Shown piece by piece: positions 52,626-62,142 of a stretch of 64,000 bases of DNA. This stretch comes from Mobilitalea torta (GTDB lineage: Bacteria > Bacillota > Clostridia > Lachnospirales > Lachnospiraceae), in NCBI RefSeq assembly GCF_050433395.1, contig NZ_JBNPXH010000005.1, forward strand, positions 282,921 to 346,920, given 5' to 3'. A model generated the notes under the pieces. The model made no database searches. It was not told where the DNA came from and saw only the letters and a list, made by a program, of their open reading frames with translations. Both the position numbers and the translations under genes were made by a program. Within the stretch, counting starts at the first letter, position 1; each line of letters opens with the position of its first letter.

Positions 52626-55121
52626 TCATCCTGCAATTCTCAAGCGCTCCACAATGCTCTGCTTATCCATTGCACGGTACATAATATAGGGAATCAGCGC
52701 GCCCAGCACAAACAGCAGGGGCAGAATGACAACCAGCGGCCAGAAGACAAAGTGATAGCTCAGAAACCAGATCTGTCCGCTCATGGGGCGTACAATGAGC
52801 AGTGAACTGCCCAGGCTCATCAGAACGGAGCTCACCGCCGTCAAAGCCGCATAATATCCTCCTTCCCAGCAGAGCATGCTCACAAGCTGTCTGCGGGTCA
52901 TGCCGATGCTCTGCAGCATGGCAAATTCCTTCTGACGGGTCAGGATGCCGGTCAGAATAGCATTGATGAAGTTTAGTATACCAATGAGCCCGATGATAAG
53001 GGCCAGTGACCCTCCGATCAAAACAGCCGTATCCTGTATGCTCTCAAGACTCGCAAAAACAGTGAATTTGGACTCATAGCTCATGGTGGGCTCGGCACTG
53101 TCAGTATACTGCTTCAAAAAACGCTCCACATCAGCCTCTTTATCAGCCGCGGCATTAAAGGCATAGCTCATGGCATAAGCATTGCCGGTCAGCTCTTTAA
53201 AAACATCCCCGGGCAGAAAGAAGACGGAGCCCATCCAACTGCCGTCGGTGTTCGTATTCGGGTTGGCGATCACATGCCCCAGCACGGTCATTTCCCGCAC
53301 ACTTTTACTGCAGTCAAGCTTTATCTTATCCCCGATATTGTGGTTAAACCTACCTGGTTTCACATTTCCGTAATCATCCGGCTGCACACCCTCCAGAATA
53401 TAATTTCCTGCGGCAAGCTTTTCGGCATCCAGTTCACCGTCCACAAGCTTCAGCCGGGAAAACGGAAAGTGATCCAGACCGTATATAGCTGTACTGAACG
53501 AACCGTCCGGCCATTGATTCATTGTCTGTCCGGAGGTCCTGCTGGTATAGCTGCCCCAAAATCCGTAGAGGCGGCCTCCTGCCTCAAACCCCTCCTGTCC
53601 TTCTGCAGCTGCAATAAATCTCTCACTGAGTGCGCTCTCCTCTCCGTTATACCTGTTATTGAACAGGTCGGCATGCCCGAGAAGGAAGTCGGAATCGCTA
53701 AACTTTTCAAGGGCCTTGTCCATGTCCACACTCTGGGAAAGGGTGAACACCGTATTGGTCAGCACAATGCTCAGGGTGAGGCTTAGAATCACCAGTACGG
53801 TACGTTTTTTGTTGCGGCCCAGATTTGCCAGAGCCATTTTCTCCGGCCTGCCGCCGTCTTTGGATTTCTTGAGCTTCTTTCCATAACCCGCGTCGTTATC
53901 AGTATATCGAACCGCCTCTATGGGGGATACCCTGGCTGCCATCGTTCCGGGCTTCCTGGTGCTGATAAATACGGTGACCAGTGAGAAAACGGCAGCTCCC
54001 CCAAAGACCAGAGGCTTTGGTGATACGGTTACCGCACTGCCCGCATAGCTCGATTGCGCCATCAGAGCCGGTACAAGCGCCTTTCCTGCAAAAAAGCCTG
54101 CCAGCAGGCCAAGGGGAATTCCAACTGCCGAAAGCTGGAGTGTCTGACGCCGAATGATGGAGCGAAGCTGCCGGCCGGTGGCTCCGATGGTTTTCAGAAG
54201 ACCGTAAAAACGGATATCCCTTAGCACCGAGATCTGAAAGATATTGTAGATGATCAGATAACCGGTGAATACAAACAGCAGTATGGCACAGACCAGTGCG
54301 ATAACCGTTCCGGCATCCATGCTGAAACCGGTTGACATATAAGCCCAGTTGACGCCTGTTGCCATATAATTTGGCGCATTTTCATCCAATGAAAATCCTT
54401 TTTCGGTCAGGACGGTTCTCAGGTTTCTGTCAATATTCAGCGTGCCGGCAAATTTGATATACCCGGTGATAGCCCCCGTCGGGGAAGCATCCTCCTTATA
54501 GGAGTTATACAACTCATCCATATGGGCATCCACATAAGCACGGGAGGCGGCTATCTGCCCGATATTGAAACCCGGGTCACTTTCCCACCAGCCGGCCAGT
54601 ATGAAATCCCGCACCACCTTTTTGCCGTGGATACTGAGCTCCAGGGTAAGCGGCGCCCCCACCTCCAACGGAACACCCAGCAGCTCCAGCGTCTTGGTAT
54701 CGGCGATGACTTCGTTTTTTCCCTGCGGCTTATGCCCCGACTCCGGCTCGGTAAAGGAAAATTTCAGACCGAGGTCGTCGTAATACCAGAACTCCGTATA
54801 ACGTTTGATGAGGGCCGCATTATCCACACTGTCGCAGAGCATCCGGCAATAGGCCATTTCTTTGACGAGCGGATGGGTGCTTACCGCTTCATACTGTTCA
54901 TCCGTTACATATTTAATACTGGCATGACCATCACCGCCGGACATAATCATGGAGGCGCGCTGCGTGCTCTCCACCGCACCTGACCCCATAGTAAATAAAC
55001 TTGTAAATAAAAGCGCCGTTAGGGCAATGGCAATTACAGCAATGATGTTGCGTGTTCTGGCTGCACGAAAGCTGCTGTCGGCCAGCCTGCGGATAACCTT
55101 CTTGTTTTTTACTCTGATCAT
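52626..55121 (-). CDS. FtsX-type ABC transporter permease
   Basis: The protein has 831 residues. One N-terminal helix, a large extracytoplasmic domain, three helices, then a second helix-domain-three-helix unit give the eight-to-ten-helix MacB/FtsX layout. Such pumps drive export of lipids, lipoproteins or antimicrobial peptides, or sense them. Its ATG overlaps the ATPase stop (ATGA). It lies downstream of a response regulator and kinase, as Bce/Vex-like detoxification modules do; the substrate is not evident. Confidence 0.88.
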   Translation of the reverse strand: MIRVKNKKVIRRLADSSFRAARTRNIIAVIAIALTALLFTSLFTMGSGAVESTQRASMIMSGGDGHASIKYVTDEQYEAVSTHPLVKEMAYCRMLCDSVDNAALIKRYTEFWYYDDLGLKFSFTEPESGHKPQGKNEVIADTKTLELLGVPLEVGAPLTLELSIHGKKVVRDFILAGWWESDPGFNIGQIAASRAYVDAHMDELYNSYKEDASPTGAITGYIKFAGTLNIDRNLRTVLTEKGFSLDENAPNYMATGVNWAYMSTGFSMDAGTVIALVCAILLFVFTGYLIIYNIFQISVLRDIRFYGLLKTIGATGRQLRSIIRRQTLQLSAVGIPLGLLAGFFAGKALVPALMAQSSYAGSAVTVSPKPLVFGGAAVFSLVTVFISTRKPGTMAARVSPIEAVRYTDNDAGYGKKLKKSKDGGRPEKMALANLGRNKKRTVLVILSLTLSIVLTNTVFTLSQSVDMDKALEKFSDSDFLLGHADLFNNRYNGEESALSERFIAAAEGQEGFEAGGRLYGFWGSYTSRTSGQTMNQWPDGSFSTAIYGLDHFPFSRLKLVDGELDAEKLAAGNYILEGVQPDDYGNVKPGRFNHNIGDKIKLDCSKSVREMTVLGHVIANPNTNTDGSWMGSVFFLPGDVFKELTGNAYAMSYAFNAAADKEADVERFLKQYTDSAEPTMSYESKFTVFASLESIQDTAVLIGGSLALIIGLIGILNFINAILTGILTRQKEFAMLQSIGMTRRQLVSMLCWEGGYYAALTAVSSVLMSLGSSLLIVRPMSGQIWFLSYHFVFWPLVVILPLLFVLGALIPYIMYRAMDKQSIVERLRIAG

Positions 55122-55795
55122 ATCCGTTCACCGCCTATGATTTTTCCGTCTTCAATGCGGACAATCCGGTCTGCCATCTGGGCCAGCTCCTCATTATGGG
55201 TGATCATAACTATGGTCTGCCTGAATTTTTCTCCTGTCACCTTCAATAACCCGATAACATCCTGGCTGGTTTTGCTGTCCAGGTTCCCGGTAGGCTCATC
55301 GGCAAGGATAATGGCAGGCTTTGCTGCCAGCGCCCTGGCAATAGCGACCCGCTGCTGCTGCCCGCCGGAGAGCTGGTTCGGCAGATTTTGCAGCTTTGTC
55401 TCCAGGCCTAATGTCTGAACGATTTGCGTCACGTAACCTTCATCCGGCTCGTTTCCGTCCAGTTGAATGGGCAGAACGATGTTCTCATAGACATTCAGTA
55501 CCGGAACAAGGTTGAAGCTCTGGAATACAAAACCGATTTTACGGCGGCGGAATATCGTCAGCTCCTCGTCCTTCAGGGAAAAGATTTCTTTTCCATCCAC
55601 AGATACGGAGCCGTCGGTCGGACGGTCAAGGCCGCCCAACATATGGAGCAAAGTGGATTTCCCGCTGCCGGAGGTGCCTACGATGGCCACAAATTCTCCG
55701 TTCTCCACCGACAGATTCACGCCATCCAGCGCACGGACCGTCGTTTCACTGCCCCCATAATACTTCTTCAACTCTGTTGTTTTTAATATACTCAT
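55118..55795 (-). CDS. ABC transporter ATP-binding protein (LolD/MacB type)
   Basis: The protein has 225 residues. Walker A VGTSGSGKSTLLH, signature LSGGQQQRVAIARAL and Walker B LADEPTGNLDS are complete. GGAGG lies before the ATG at 55795; the open frame to 55870 runs through a terminator-like hairpin. It partners the FtsX-type permease just downstream, with coupled translation. Confidence 0.92.
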   Translation of the reverse strand: MSILKTTELKKYYGGSETTVRALDGVNLSVENGEFVAIVGTSGSGKSTLLHMLGGLDRPTDGSVSVDGKEIFSLKDEELTIFRRRKIGFVFQSFNLVPVLNVYENIVLPIQLDGNEPDEGYVTQIVQTLGLETKLQNLPNQLSGGQQQRVAIARALAAKPAIILADEPTGNLDSKTSQDVIGLLKVTGEKFRQTIVMITHNEELAQMADRIVRIEDGKIIGGERI

Positions 55796-55809
55796 GTATG
55801 ATTTCCTCC

Positions 55810-55846
55810 AAAAAAAGTCTGTACCACAACTTCCTGTGATACAGAC
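55810..55846 (-). terminator. Terminator/attenuator hairpin between kinase and ABC genes
   Basis: Minus-strand GTCTGTA-CAC and GTG-TACAGAC arms form a stem with an AGGAAGTT loop, followed by seven T that run into the GGAGG of the ABC ATPase. It could stop transcripts from the two-component genes or set the ABC level. Confidence 0.7.
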
Positions 55847-55871
55847 AAGATAGCAAAACAATCTTTCCACA

Positions 55872-55898
55872 TTCTTTCGAAAATCTAACAGTTTTGAA
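55872..55898. promoter_or_regulatory. Putative response-regulator box
   Basis: CTTTCGAAAA and GTTTTGAAAG form an imperfect inverted repeat separated by seven bases, between the kinase stop and the ABC genes. It could be an OmpR-type regulator site for the transporter. Confidence 0.4.
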
Positions 55899-55902
55899 AG
55901 AT

Positions 55903-56820
55903 TTATCTTTTTTCTGCCGGAAGAAAAATAGAGAAGACAGAACCCTGTCCCGGCTTCGAGGATATCTTGATATAGCCTCCCCCATTTGAGAGAATCTCCC
56001 TGGCCAGAAACAAACCGATTCCCGCGCCCTCCTGCAGACTGGCTGCAGGGGATCGGTAAAAACGGGAGAATATCCTGCTCTGCTCCTCCTCTTCGATACC
56101 CATACCTTCATCGGCAACATCAATACGATGGAACAGTTCGTAAGGAACCGCTTTGATTTTGATGATACTTTGGCGCGGGGAGTATTTTACGGCATTGTCA
56201 AGAATATTATATACTGCCTCCGCCGTCCATCTGGGATCGTAATAGGCTATGCCCTCTTCCGCCTCTACTTCAATGCTGATCTCCTTCGCCTCCGCTTTGG
56301 GACTGATCTGGCCGATGACCGCGTTCAGCAAGGTCCGCACAGAACCTCTTTGGGACTTCACCTCTATAATCCCGCTTTCCAGGCGGGAAGCCTTCACTAA
56401 CGCTCCGATAAGAAAATCCAGCTTTTCCGCCTGTGCGGAAAGGGCCCTTACACACAGGGCACAGTCCTCCGGCAGCTCATATTCGCCAAGAAGTTGGGAA
56501 TATAGCAGAATATTGGAGACAGGCGTTTTGGTCTGATGGGAGATATCCGAAATAAGACTCTTAATTTTCTCCTTCTCCGTCGACAGGTTTTTAGAGGATA
56601 CTGTACAGGAGGACAAAAAACGTGCCATTTTCCCCTCTACTGCCGATAGGAGTGACTCGTCAAAGGAGCTCTCGGCAAAATCGCCGTCTACGGCACTATC
56701 CAGCATAGTACTTAATGAAATCATAAGCCGCCGCATCCTTTTGCGGTATAGAACCGCGGTAACTGCAGCGGCGATTGCAGCAGCTGCAATTCCTGTTATC
56801 AGAATCCACCTGCCCATCAT
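55903..56820 (-). CDS. Sensor histidine kinase
   Basis: The protein has 305 residues. A single N-terminal membrane helix (ILITGIAAAAIAAAVTAVLY) is followed by a HisKA box SDISHQTKTPVSN (near residue 98) and an ATPase domain with EAVYNILDNAVKYS and DEGMGI, GAGIGLFLAR boxes. It has no extracytoplasmic sensor loop, as in kinases that sense through a partner transporter. The ATG at 56820 overlaps the regulator stop. Confidence 0.92.
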   Translation of the reverse strand: MMGRWILITGIAAAAIAAAVTAVLYRKRMRRLMISLSTMLDSAVDGDFAESSFDESLLSAVEGKMARFLSSCTVSSKNLSTEKEKIKSLISDISHQTKTPVSNILLYSQLLGEYELPEDCALCVRALSAQAEKLDFLIGALVKASRLESGIIEVKSQRGSVRTLLNAVIGQISPKAEAKEISIEVEAEEGIAYYDPRWTAEAVYNILDNAVKYSPRQSIIKIKAVPYELFHRIDVADEGMGIEEEEQSRIFSRFYRSPAASLQEGAGIGLFLAREILSNGGGYIKISSKPGQGSVFSIFLPAEKR

Positions 56821-57503
56821 GTCACCGCCCATGTGTACCCAATGCCGTACACCGTCTTAATATACCCGGGGGAGGACGGAGCATCCTCCAGCTTGTCACG
56901 CAGACGCTTGACAGTAACCGAGAGGGCATTCTCATCCACATATTCGGCACCATCCGTCCAGACAGCATCGACCAGTTGTGCTCTCGTCAAGGTATGTCCC
57001 CTGTTTTCCAGCAATATACGAAGCAGTTTTTGCTCTGTTTTGCTCAGCTCGACCGGAATATTATTTTTTGTAAACTCCATTTTTGTGAAGGAGAACCGGA
57101 AGCCGTCTATCTGCACCGTATCAGCAAGGGAGGCAGAGCCGCTTCGCAGCCGGGCCTGTACCCTTGCCCGCAGAATCATCAGGCTGAAAGGCTTGGTAAT
57201 ATAATCGTCTGCTCCCAGCTCAAGGCCGGTGACCACATCCGTTTCCAGATCATTGGCTGTGAGGATGATTACCGGTATTGCAGATATTTTTCGTAACTCC
57301 TTCAGAAAATCCAGCCCGTTTCCGTCCGGTAAATTGATGTCCAGAATGATCAGATCAAAGGCTGCGTTCTCCGTCTCCTGCCGCGCGGAGCGCAGGTCCC
57401 TTACCTGGATGAAGGTAAGTTCGCTGTCTTTTAAGGCAAGGGCTATTCCATTACTTAAAGGCAGATCATCTTCAATAATCAGTATCTTTTTTATATCAAA
57501 CAC
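56817..57503 (-). CDS. OmpR/PhoB-family response regulator
   Basis: The protein has 228 residues. Receiver domain with acidic pocket IIEDD, phospho-acceptor Asp in LIILDINLPDGNG (near residue 54), and Lys in YITKPFS; then a winged-helix output domain (LSVTVKRLRDKLE, YIKTVYGIGY). It starts with GTG right after GGGAGGAG, an unusually tight spacing. It heads the regulator-kinase-ABC group and likely controls the transporter genes. Confidence 0.93.
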   Translation of the reverse strand: MFDIKKILIIEDDLPLSNGIALALKDSELTFIQVRDLRSARQETENAAFDLIILDINLPDGNGLDFLKELRKISAIPVIILTANDLETDVVTGLELGADDYITKPFSLMILRARVQARLRSGSASLADTVQIDGFRFSFTKMEFTKNNIPVELSKTEQKLLRILLENRGHTLTRAQLVDAVWTDGAEYVDENALSVTVKRLRDKLEDAPSSPGYIKTVYGIGYTWAVT

Positions 57504-57592
57504 CTCCTCCCAGGATCTGAAACCCGGCTTTTACCGGAGGCCGCACCATTGCAGCATGGATCCGGTTATCGGTTCAATCCATACCTCTGACT

Positions 57593-59128
57593 CTACTCCC
57601 ACTCAATGGTAGCCGGCGGCTTGCCCGTAACATCATAGCAGATTCGGTTTACATGCTTCACTTCGTTGACAATCCGGCTGGATATCCGGCCCAGCACCTC
57701 CCAGGGCAGCTCGGCAAATTCCGCCGTCATGAAATCCGTTGTGGTAACAGCTCGGAGTGCCACGGTATAATCATAGGTTCTCTCATCGCCCATAACTCCC
57801 ACACTCTTTAAATTGGTCAGCACCGCAAAATATTGTCCGATGCTCCTGTCAAGGCCGGCCTTCTCTATCTCCTCCCGGTAGATATAATCCGCGTCCTGAA
57901 GGATGGCAATCTTCTCCGGTGTAATATCTCCGATGATACGGACAGCAAGCCCGGGGCCGGGGAAGGGCTGCCTGTAAACCAGCTTCTCCGGGATTCCTAG
58001 CTCCAGACCGGCTTTTCTCACCTCATCCTTGAACAGGCTGCGCAGGGGTTCAATAATTTCCTTGAAATTCACATGATCCGGGAGACCGCCCACATTGTGA
58101 TGACTCTTAATAACTGCAGACTGGCCCAGGCCGCTTTCGATTACGTCCGGATAGATGGTTCCCTGAACCAGGAAATCAACAGTACCGATCTTCCCTGCCT
58201 CCTCCTCAAAAACCCGGATGAACTCTTCGCCGATGATCTTCCTCTTCTGCTCCGGCTCGGATATGCCCGCCAGTTTATCATAAAAGCGCTGCTGCGCATT
58301 GACACGGATAAAATTCAAATCAAACTGGGTGGTAAATATCTGCTCTACCTCATCCCCTTCATTTTTACGCAGTAAACCATGATCCACAAAGATGCAGGTG
58401 AGCTGCTTGCCCACTGCCTTACTGATCATAACCGCAGCAACGGAGGAATCCACACCGCCGGAAAGGGCACAAAGGACTTTCTTATCACCTATTTTGTTCT
58501 TCAGGGATTGTACCATCTCTTCTGTAAAAGAGGACATGACCCAGTCCCCGGCGCAGCGGCAGACCTGATACAGGAAATTATGCAGCATCCGGGTTCCCTC
58601 CTGGGTATGAACCACTTCGGGATGGAATTGCACCCCGTACAGATTTTCCGCCCTGTTTTCCATCGCGGCCACCGGACAGGAAGAGGAGCAGGCGGCAACC
58701 CGGAAGCCCGGAGCCAGCTCTTCAATATAATCAGTATGGCTCATCCAGCAGACAGTATCCCCAGATACCTCCTGAAACAATGGAGATTCGGTCTCTACAT
58801 GAACCTCTGTCTTGCCATATTCACGAACCGGTGCCTTGGATACCCTGCCCCCGAGAAGATGGGTCATCAGCTGGCAGCCATAGCAAATCCCAAGGACAGG
58901 TATTCCCAGGTCGAATATTCCCTTGTCACAGGCCGGAGCCCCTGCCTCATAGACGCTGGCCGGTCCGCCGGTAAATATAATCCCCTTCGGGGCAATTTCC
59001 TTAATCCGTTCCAGGCTGACGGTATAGGGAAGGACTTCACAATACACATTGCATTCCCTCACCCTTCGTGCAATTAACTGATTATACTGACCGCCAAAGT
59101 CAAGCACAATAACCATTTCTTTTTTCAC
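57593..59128 (-). CDS. guaA: GMP synthase (glutamine-hydrolysing)
   Basis: The protein has 511 residues. The complete class I amidotransferase domain has Cys in VLGICYGCQLM (near residue 83) and the His/Glu in VQFHPEVVHT (near 172). The PP-loop SGGVDSSVAAVM (near 225) and dimerisation domain ending GKPPATIEWE follow. It converts XMP to GMP. It starts with GTG after GTAGGAGG. This is the complete counterpart of the shortened paralogue 6.4 kb away on the same strand. Confidence 0.96.
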   Translation of the reverse strand: MKKEMVIVLDFGGQYNQLIARRVRECNVYCEVLPYTVSLERIKEIAPKGIIFTGGPASVYEAGAPACDKGIFDLGIPVLGICYGCQLMTHLLGGRVSKAPVREYGKTEVHVETESPLFQEVSGDTVCWMSHTDYIEELAPGFRVAACSSSCPVAAMENRAENLYGVQFHPEVVHTQEGTRMLHNFLYQVCRCAGDWVMSSFTEEMVQSLKNKIGDKKVLCALSGGVDSSVAAVMISKAVGKQLTCIFVDHGLLRKNEGDEVEQIFTTQFDLNFIRVNAQQRFYDKLAGISEPEQKRKIIGEEFIRVFEEEAGKIGTVDFLVQGTIYPDVIESGLGQSAVIKSHHNVGGLPDHVNFKEIIEPLRSLFKDEVRKAGLELGIPEKLVYRQPFPGPGLAVRIIGDITPEKIAILQDADYIYREEIEKAGLDRSIGQYFAVLTNLKSVGVMGDERTYDYTVALRAVTTTDFMTAEFAELPWEVLGRISSRIVNEVKHVNRICYDVTGKPPATIEWE

Positions 59129-59256
59129 TGATTTTCCTCCTACTAATCCATTCCAAACGCTGCCTTGGTTCTATTTTCTCAATTACCGGGTATCTGCCTT
59201 TCCTTCCGGTAATCAGACCTGTAAAAAAATGCAGTTTTATAATACAACATTTTTTA

Positions 59257-59439
59257 TCAATATGCCAGCAAAATTTTAACCTTATTGCTTCTTCTGTTTA
59301 TCTGCGCTTGCAATGATCCGGTTAAAAGTCTTGCCATCTGCGGATCCAATTGTTTTCCCCTATTCCTTTTGATCTCCAGAAGGGCCTCTTCGACGGTCGC
59401 GGCGTCAAAGGCATCCACACCTGAATCCCTCCTCGGCAT
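59257..59439 (-). pseudogene. HD-GYP phosphodiesterase tail relic
   Basis: The 60-residue frame (DAFDAATVEEALLEIKRN, then RGKQLDPQMARLL) matches only the C-terminal tail of HD-GYP domains, where the usual DAMTSDRPYR part is missing and the catalytic HD and GYP sites are absent. The AGGAGGGATTCAG before an in-frame GTG could still start a 53-residue product. It lies 27 bases after the chemoreceptor stop, so the rest was lost. Likely a deletion remnant. Confidence 0.55.
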
Positions 59440-59466
59440 CTGACCATTCTGCGAGCCTATTCGGGT

Positions 59467-61626
59467 TTAATATTTCCCAAAGCTGCGGGATGCTTCCGGC
59501 AGGGACATTCGCGGAGCGGCCTGCTCCTTCAATAGGGGAACCGCTTTAATGATATCCTGATCTTTATCCGTATCCAGCTTGAACTTTCCAACCTCATGGC
59601 GCAGTGTTTCGGCCTGGGCCGACATCTCTTGGCTGGTAGCCGAATTCTCTTCCGCGGTAGCGGCATTCGTCTGCACGATAGCGGCAACCTGGGCAATTCC
59701 TTCCTTGATCTGCAAGGTTGCGTTGGTCTGTTCCGCGGATGCCCGTTGGATCTGATCAAAGCTTTCCGCTGCTCTGGAGGCTTTTACCTTTACATCCTGA
59801 AGAATCTGTGCTGTCCGGGCGGTCATTTCCGTGCCCTTTGCCACAGTAGCAACGGATATCTGGATCAGCTCACCTGTCTGCTTGGCGGCTTCCGCCGATT
59901 TGGCCGCAAGGCTGCGGACTTCATCCGCCACAACCGCAAATCCCTTTCCGGCGCTGCCGGCGCGTGCTGCTTCGATGGCGGCATTCAATGCCAGAATGTT
60001 GGTCTGGAATGCGATATCTTCAATAATCTTCGTAATATTGGCTATTTGATTGGAAGCAGAATTAATATCCACCATTGCATCGGCGAGCTGCTTCATATGT
60101 TCATTTCCCGCAGCAACACCTGCACTGGCCTGCTCGATGTCTCTGGCAGCGGAAATCACATTGGACGAATTCTCAGCCGCCTGATTCGCCACTCTTTCAA
60201 TGGAAGCACTCAGCTCTTCCACCGTGGCAGCTTGTTCTGTGGATCCCGATGCAAGAGCCTGAGCTCCGCCTGCAACCTGGGCAGACCCCTCGCTGACCTG
60301 TTCCGCGGCCGTATCAATGGTGAGAAGCGTATGATTTAAGGATGCGGACAGTTCTGTAAAAGCAGACCGGACCGATGCAAAATTTCCGACATAGTCTTCC
60401 CTGAGGTGAATGCGCATATCCCCCCGTGCCATGTTTTCAAGGGTAAGGGTAATCTCTCCTATGTATGCAAGATACCTGCGCAGTTGAGCAACTGTGCGGT
60501 TGATGGCATCCGCCATCTGTCCGGTTTCGTCCCTGGAAGTCACCTCCGCTGACACATCCAGATTCCCTTCCGCAATCAGATTGGCCGTTTTTGTCAACCT
60601 CTTGACAGGGGAAACGATGCCTCTTGATAAAATCATAAGGATAATCACGATAATAACGATGGCAACCGCAAAAGTAGCCAGCATCACAGTCCGAACAGCA
60701 AAGAAATCCTCTTTGAACTCAGCATTCGGCAATCCGGTGGCAACCATCCAATCCGTGTTTCCCACCCTGGAAACATAGCCGTGATTGTGGAGACCATGGG
60801 AGGTATACTCCAGGCTGCCTTCTGATTTCGAGAGAAGAGCCTCCTTAATGCTGTCCGACATATCCGTGTCAGCAATATTCCGGTTGATATTCTCAGCGAC
60901 AGGATGATAGATGATCTGACCTGCTCCTGTTGTCAGAATGTAAAACCCGGTATTCCCCAAGGTATATGCCTTAATGGTCTCTCCAAGGGATTCCAGTGAA
61001 ATATCCAATCCGACTGCTCCTATGATTTCCTCTGTTCCCAGCTTGAAAACAGGTGCCGCAACGGTGACGACCTGCAGCTTGGTAGCGGTATCTTCATAGG
61101 GCTCTGTTAAAACTGCGGCGTTTGCGTTTTTCATGGTTATGAACCAGGGGCGTTTCAGTATGTCCCAGCCTTCTTTTGCCAGGAAGCCGTCCGCCTGCGC
61201 AAGCTGACTGGAATCCACATCCGAAACCCAGATATTTAAAACCGTACCATTGGCGCTCTGGATATTTCCCAGAGTGCGTTTAATTGCAGGAAAACCTTCG
61301 TATTCTGTAACCCACATGCCGGGGCCGACAGAAGTGAACAGCTCTTCCACTTCGGTACTGCTGGCCAGTGCCTTGGCAATTTCCAGATGCCTCTCAAAAT
61401 AGTTATTGATATCATAGGAGGCAGCCTGGGACTTTGCACTTAATTCATTGGTTGTAAGACCGGTCACGGTAGCGCTGACAAGGGTCAGAAGGACAAAGCT
61501 GACTGCTAAAAACGCAAGAATAACAGGCCCTCCGACAAACATGAGAATTTTGGACGAAAGTGATTTAAATCCCTTTCCAGACAGATTTGCTTTTTCTTCT
61601 TGAACGATTTCTTTTTCTTTTAACAC
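59467..61626 (-). CDS. Methyl-accepting chemotaxis protein with dCACHE sensor
   Basis: The protein has 719 residues. First membrane helix near 30-55, an extracytoplasmic dCACHE domain (about 60-300; RPWFITMKNANA, VGLDISLESLG), second helix near 310-335, HAMP, then the signalling hairpin with the conserved tip IAFQTNILALNAAIEAARAG. It senses a small ligand and steers CheA. GTG start at 61626 after AAAGGAG. No che genes are in the window. Confidence 0.93.
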   Translation of the reverse strand: MLKEKEIVQEEKANLSGKGFKSLSSKILMFVGGPVILAFLAVSFVLLTLVSATVTGLTTNELSAKSQAASYDINNYFERHLEIAKALASSTEVEELFTSVGPGMWVTEYEGFPAIKRTLGNIQSANGTVLNIWVSDVDSSQLAQADGFLAKEGWDILKRPWFITMKNANAAVLTEPYEDTATKLQVVTVAAPVFKLGTEEIIGAVGLDISLESLGETIKAYTLGNTGFYILTTGAGQIIYHPVAENINRNIADTDMSDSIKEALLSKSEGSLEYTSHGLHNHGYVSRVGNTDWMVATGLPNAEFKEDFFAVRTVMLATFAVAIVIIVIILMILSRGIVSPVKRLTKTANLIAEGNLDVSAEVTSRDETGQMADAINRTVAQLRRYLAYIGEITLTLENMARGDMRIHLREDYVGNFASVRSAFTELSASLNHTLLTIDTAAEQVSEGSAQVAGGAQALASGSTEQAATVEELSASIERVANQAAENSSNVISAARDIEQASAGVAAGNEHMKQLADAMVDINSASNQIANITKIIEDIAFQTNILALNAAIEAARAGSAGKGFAVVADEVRSLAAKSAEAAKQTGELIQISVATVAKGTEMTARTAQILQDVKVKASRAAESFDQIQRASAEQTNATLQIKEGIAQVAAIVQTNAATAEENSATSQEMSAQAETLRHEVGKFKLDTDKDQDIIKAVPLLKEQAAPRMSLPEASRSFGKY

Positions 61627-62142
61627 ATCAATATACTCCTTTCCTTATATTTTATATCTTCGATCCATTAAAACAAGATCGATAAACTCCGATGCGGTTA
61701 TTTTGGCAGACATGTTACCGGACTTTTTAAAAACCAGATGATTTCTATCCGTCCGTACGCGCTATCGAACAGCTCTTAATCCAGCGCTCCCAAGTATAAA
61801 TGAGAATAAAAATAATCTGCTGTATTTTTTGAATAGCAGATTATCTTTATTCCTGTATTGCCAGCCGCAGCTTAACCCTCACCTGCCGCGTAATGAATAT
61901 GCAGATTTGGATTGCCATGCATCACAAACGCACTTATTAGTTCCTACGGAATATCGCGGTTTTTTTCAAAACCGGATGGAGCCTCCACAACAGCAAGGGG
62001 ATAATGCGGTATCCCGGCAAGCTGCTTTTCAGCAAGATTAGCTCAGTATATCTGCCCTCATGGTTTATTTTACCACTAATTGTGATATATTTCAACAAAT
62101 ACCGACAAAAGGTCATGCCGTATACACAGCATGACCTTTTGA
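61627..62142. other. Intergenic region between the two chemoreceptor genes
   Basis: About 515 bases with no supported gene. A stem ATAATCTGCT/AGCAGATTAT lies near 61810-61841. I looked for a GEMM (cyclic-di-GMP) riboswitch before the chemoreceptor at 61626 and saw none. Confidence 0.45.
62107..62138 (-). terminator. Terminator of the second chemoreceptor gene
   Basis: Minus-strand AAAAGGTCATGC and GCATGACCTTTT form a perfect 12-bp stem right after the stop at 62143. Confidence 0.75.

Noticed and set aside
59129..59256. Purine riboswitch before guaA
   Set aside because: A stem ATTACCGG/CCGGTAAT is present, but the conserved purine-riboswitch core and three-way junction were not found.
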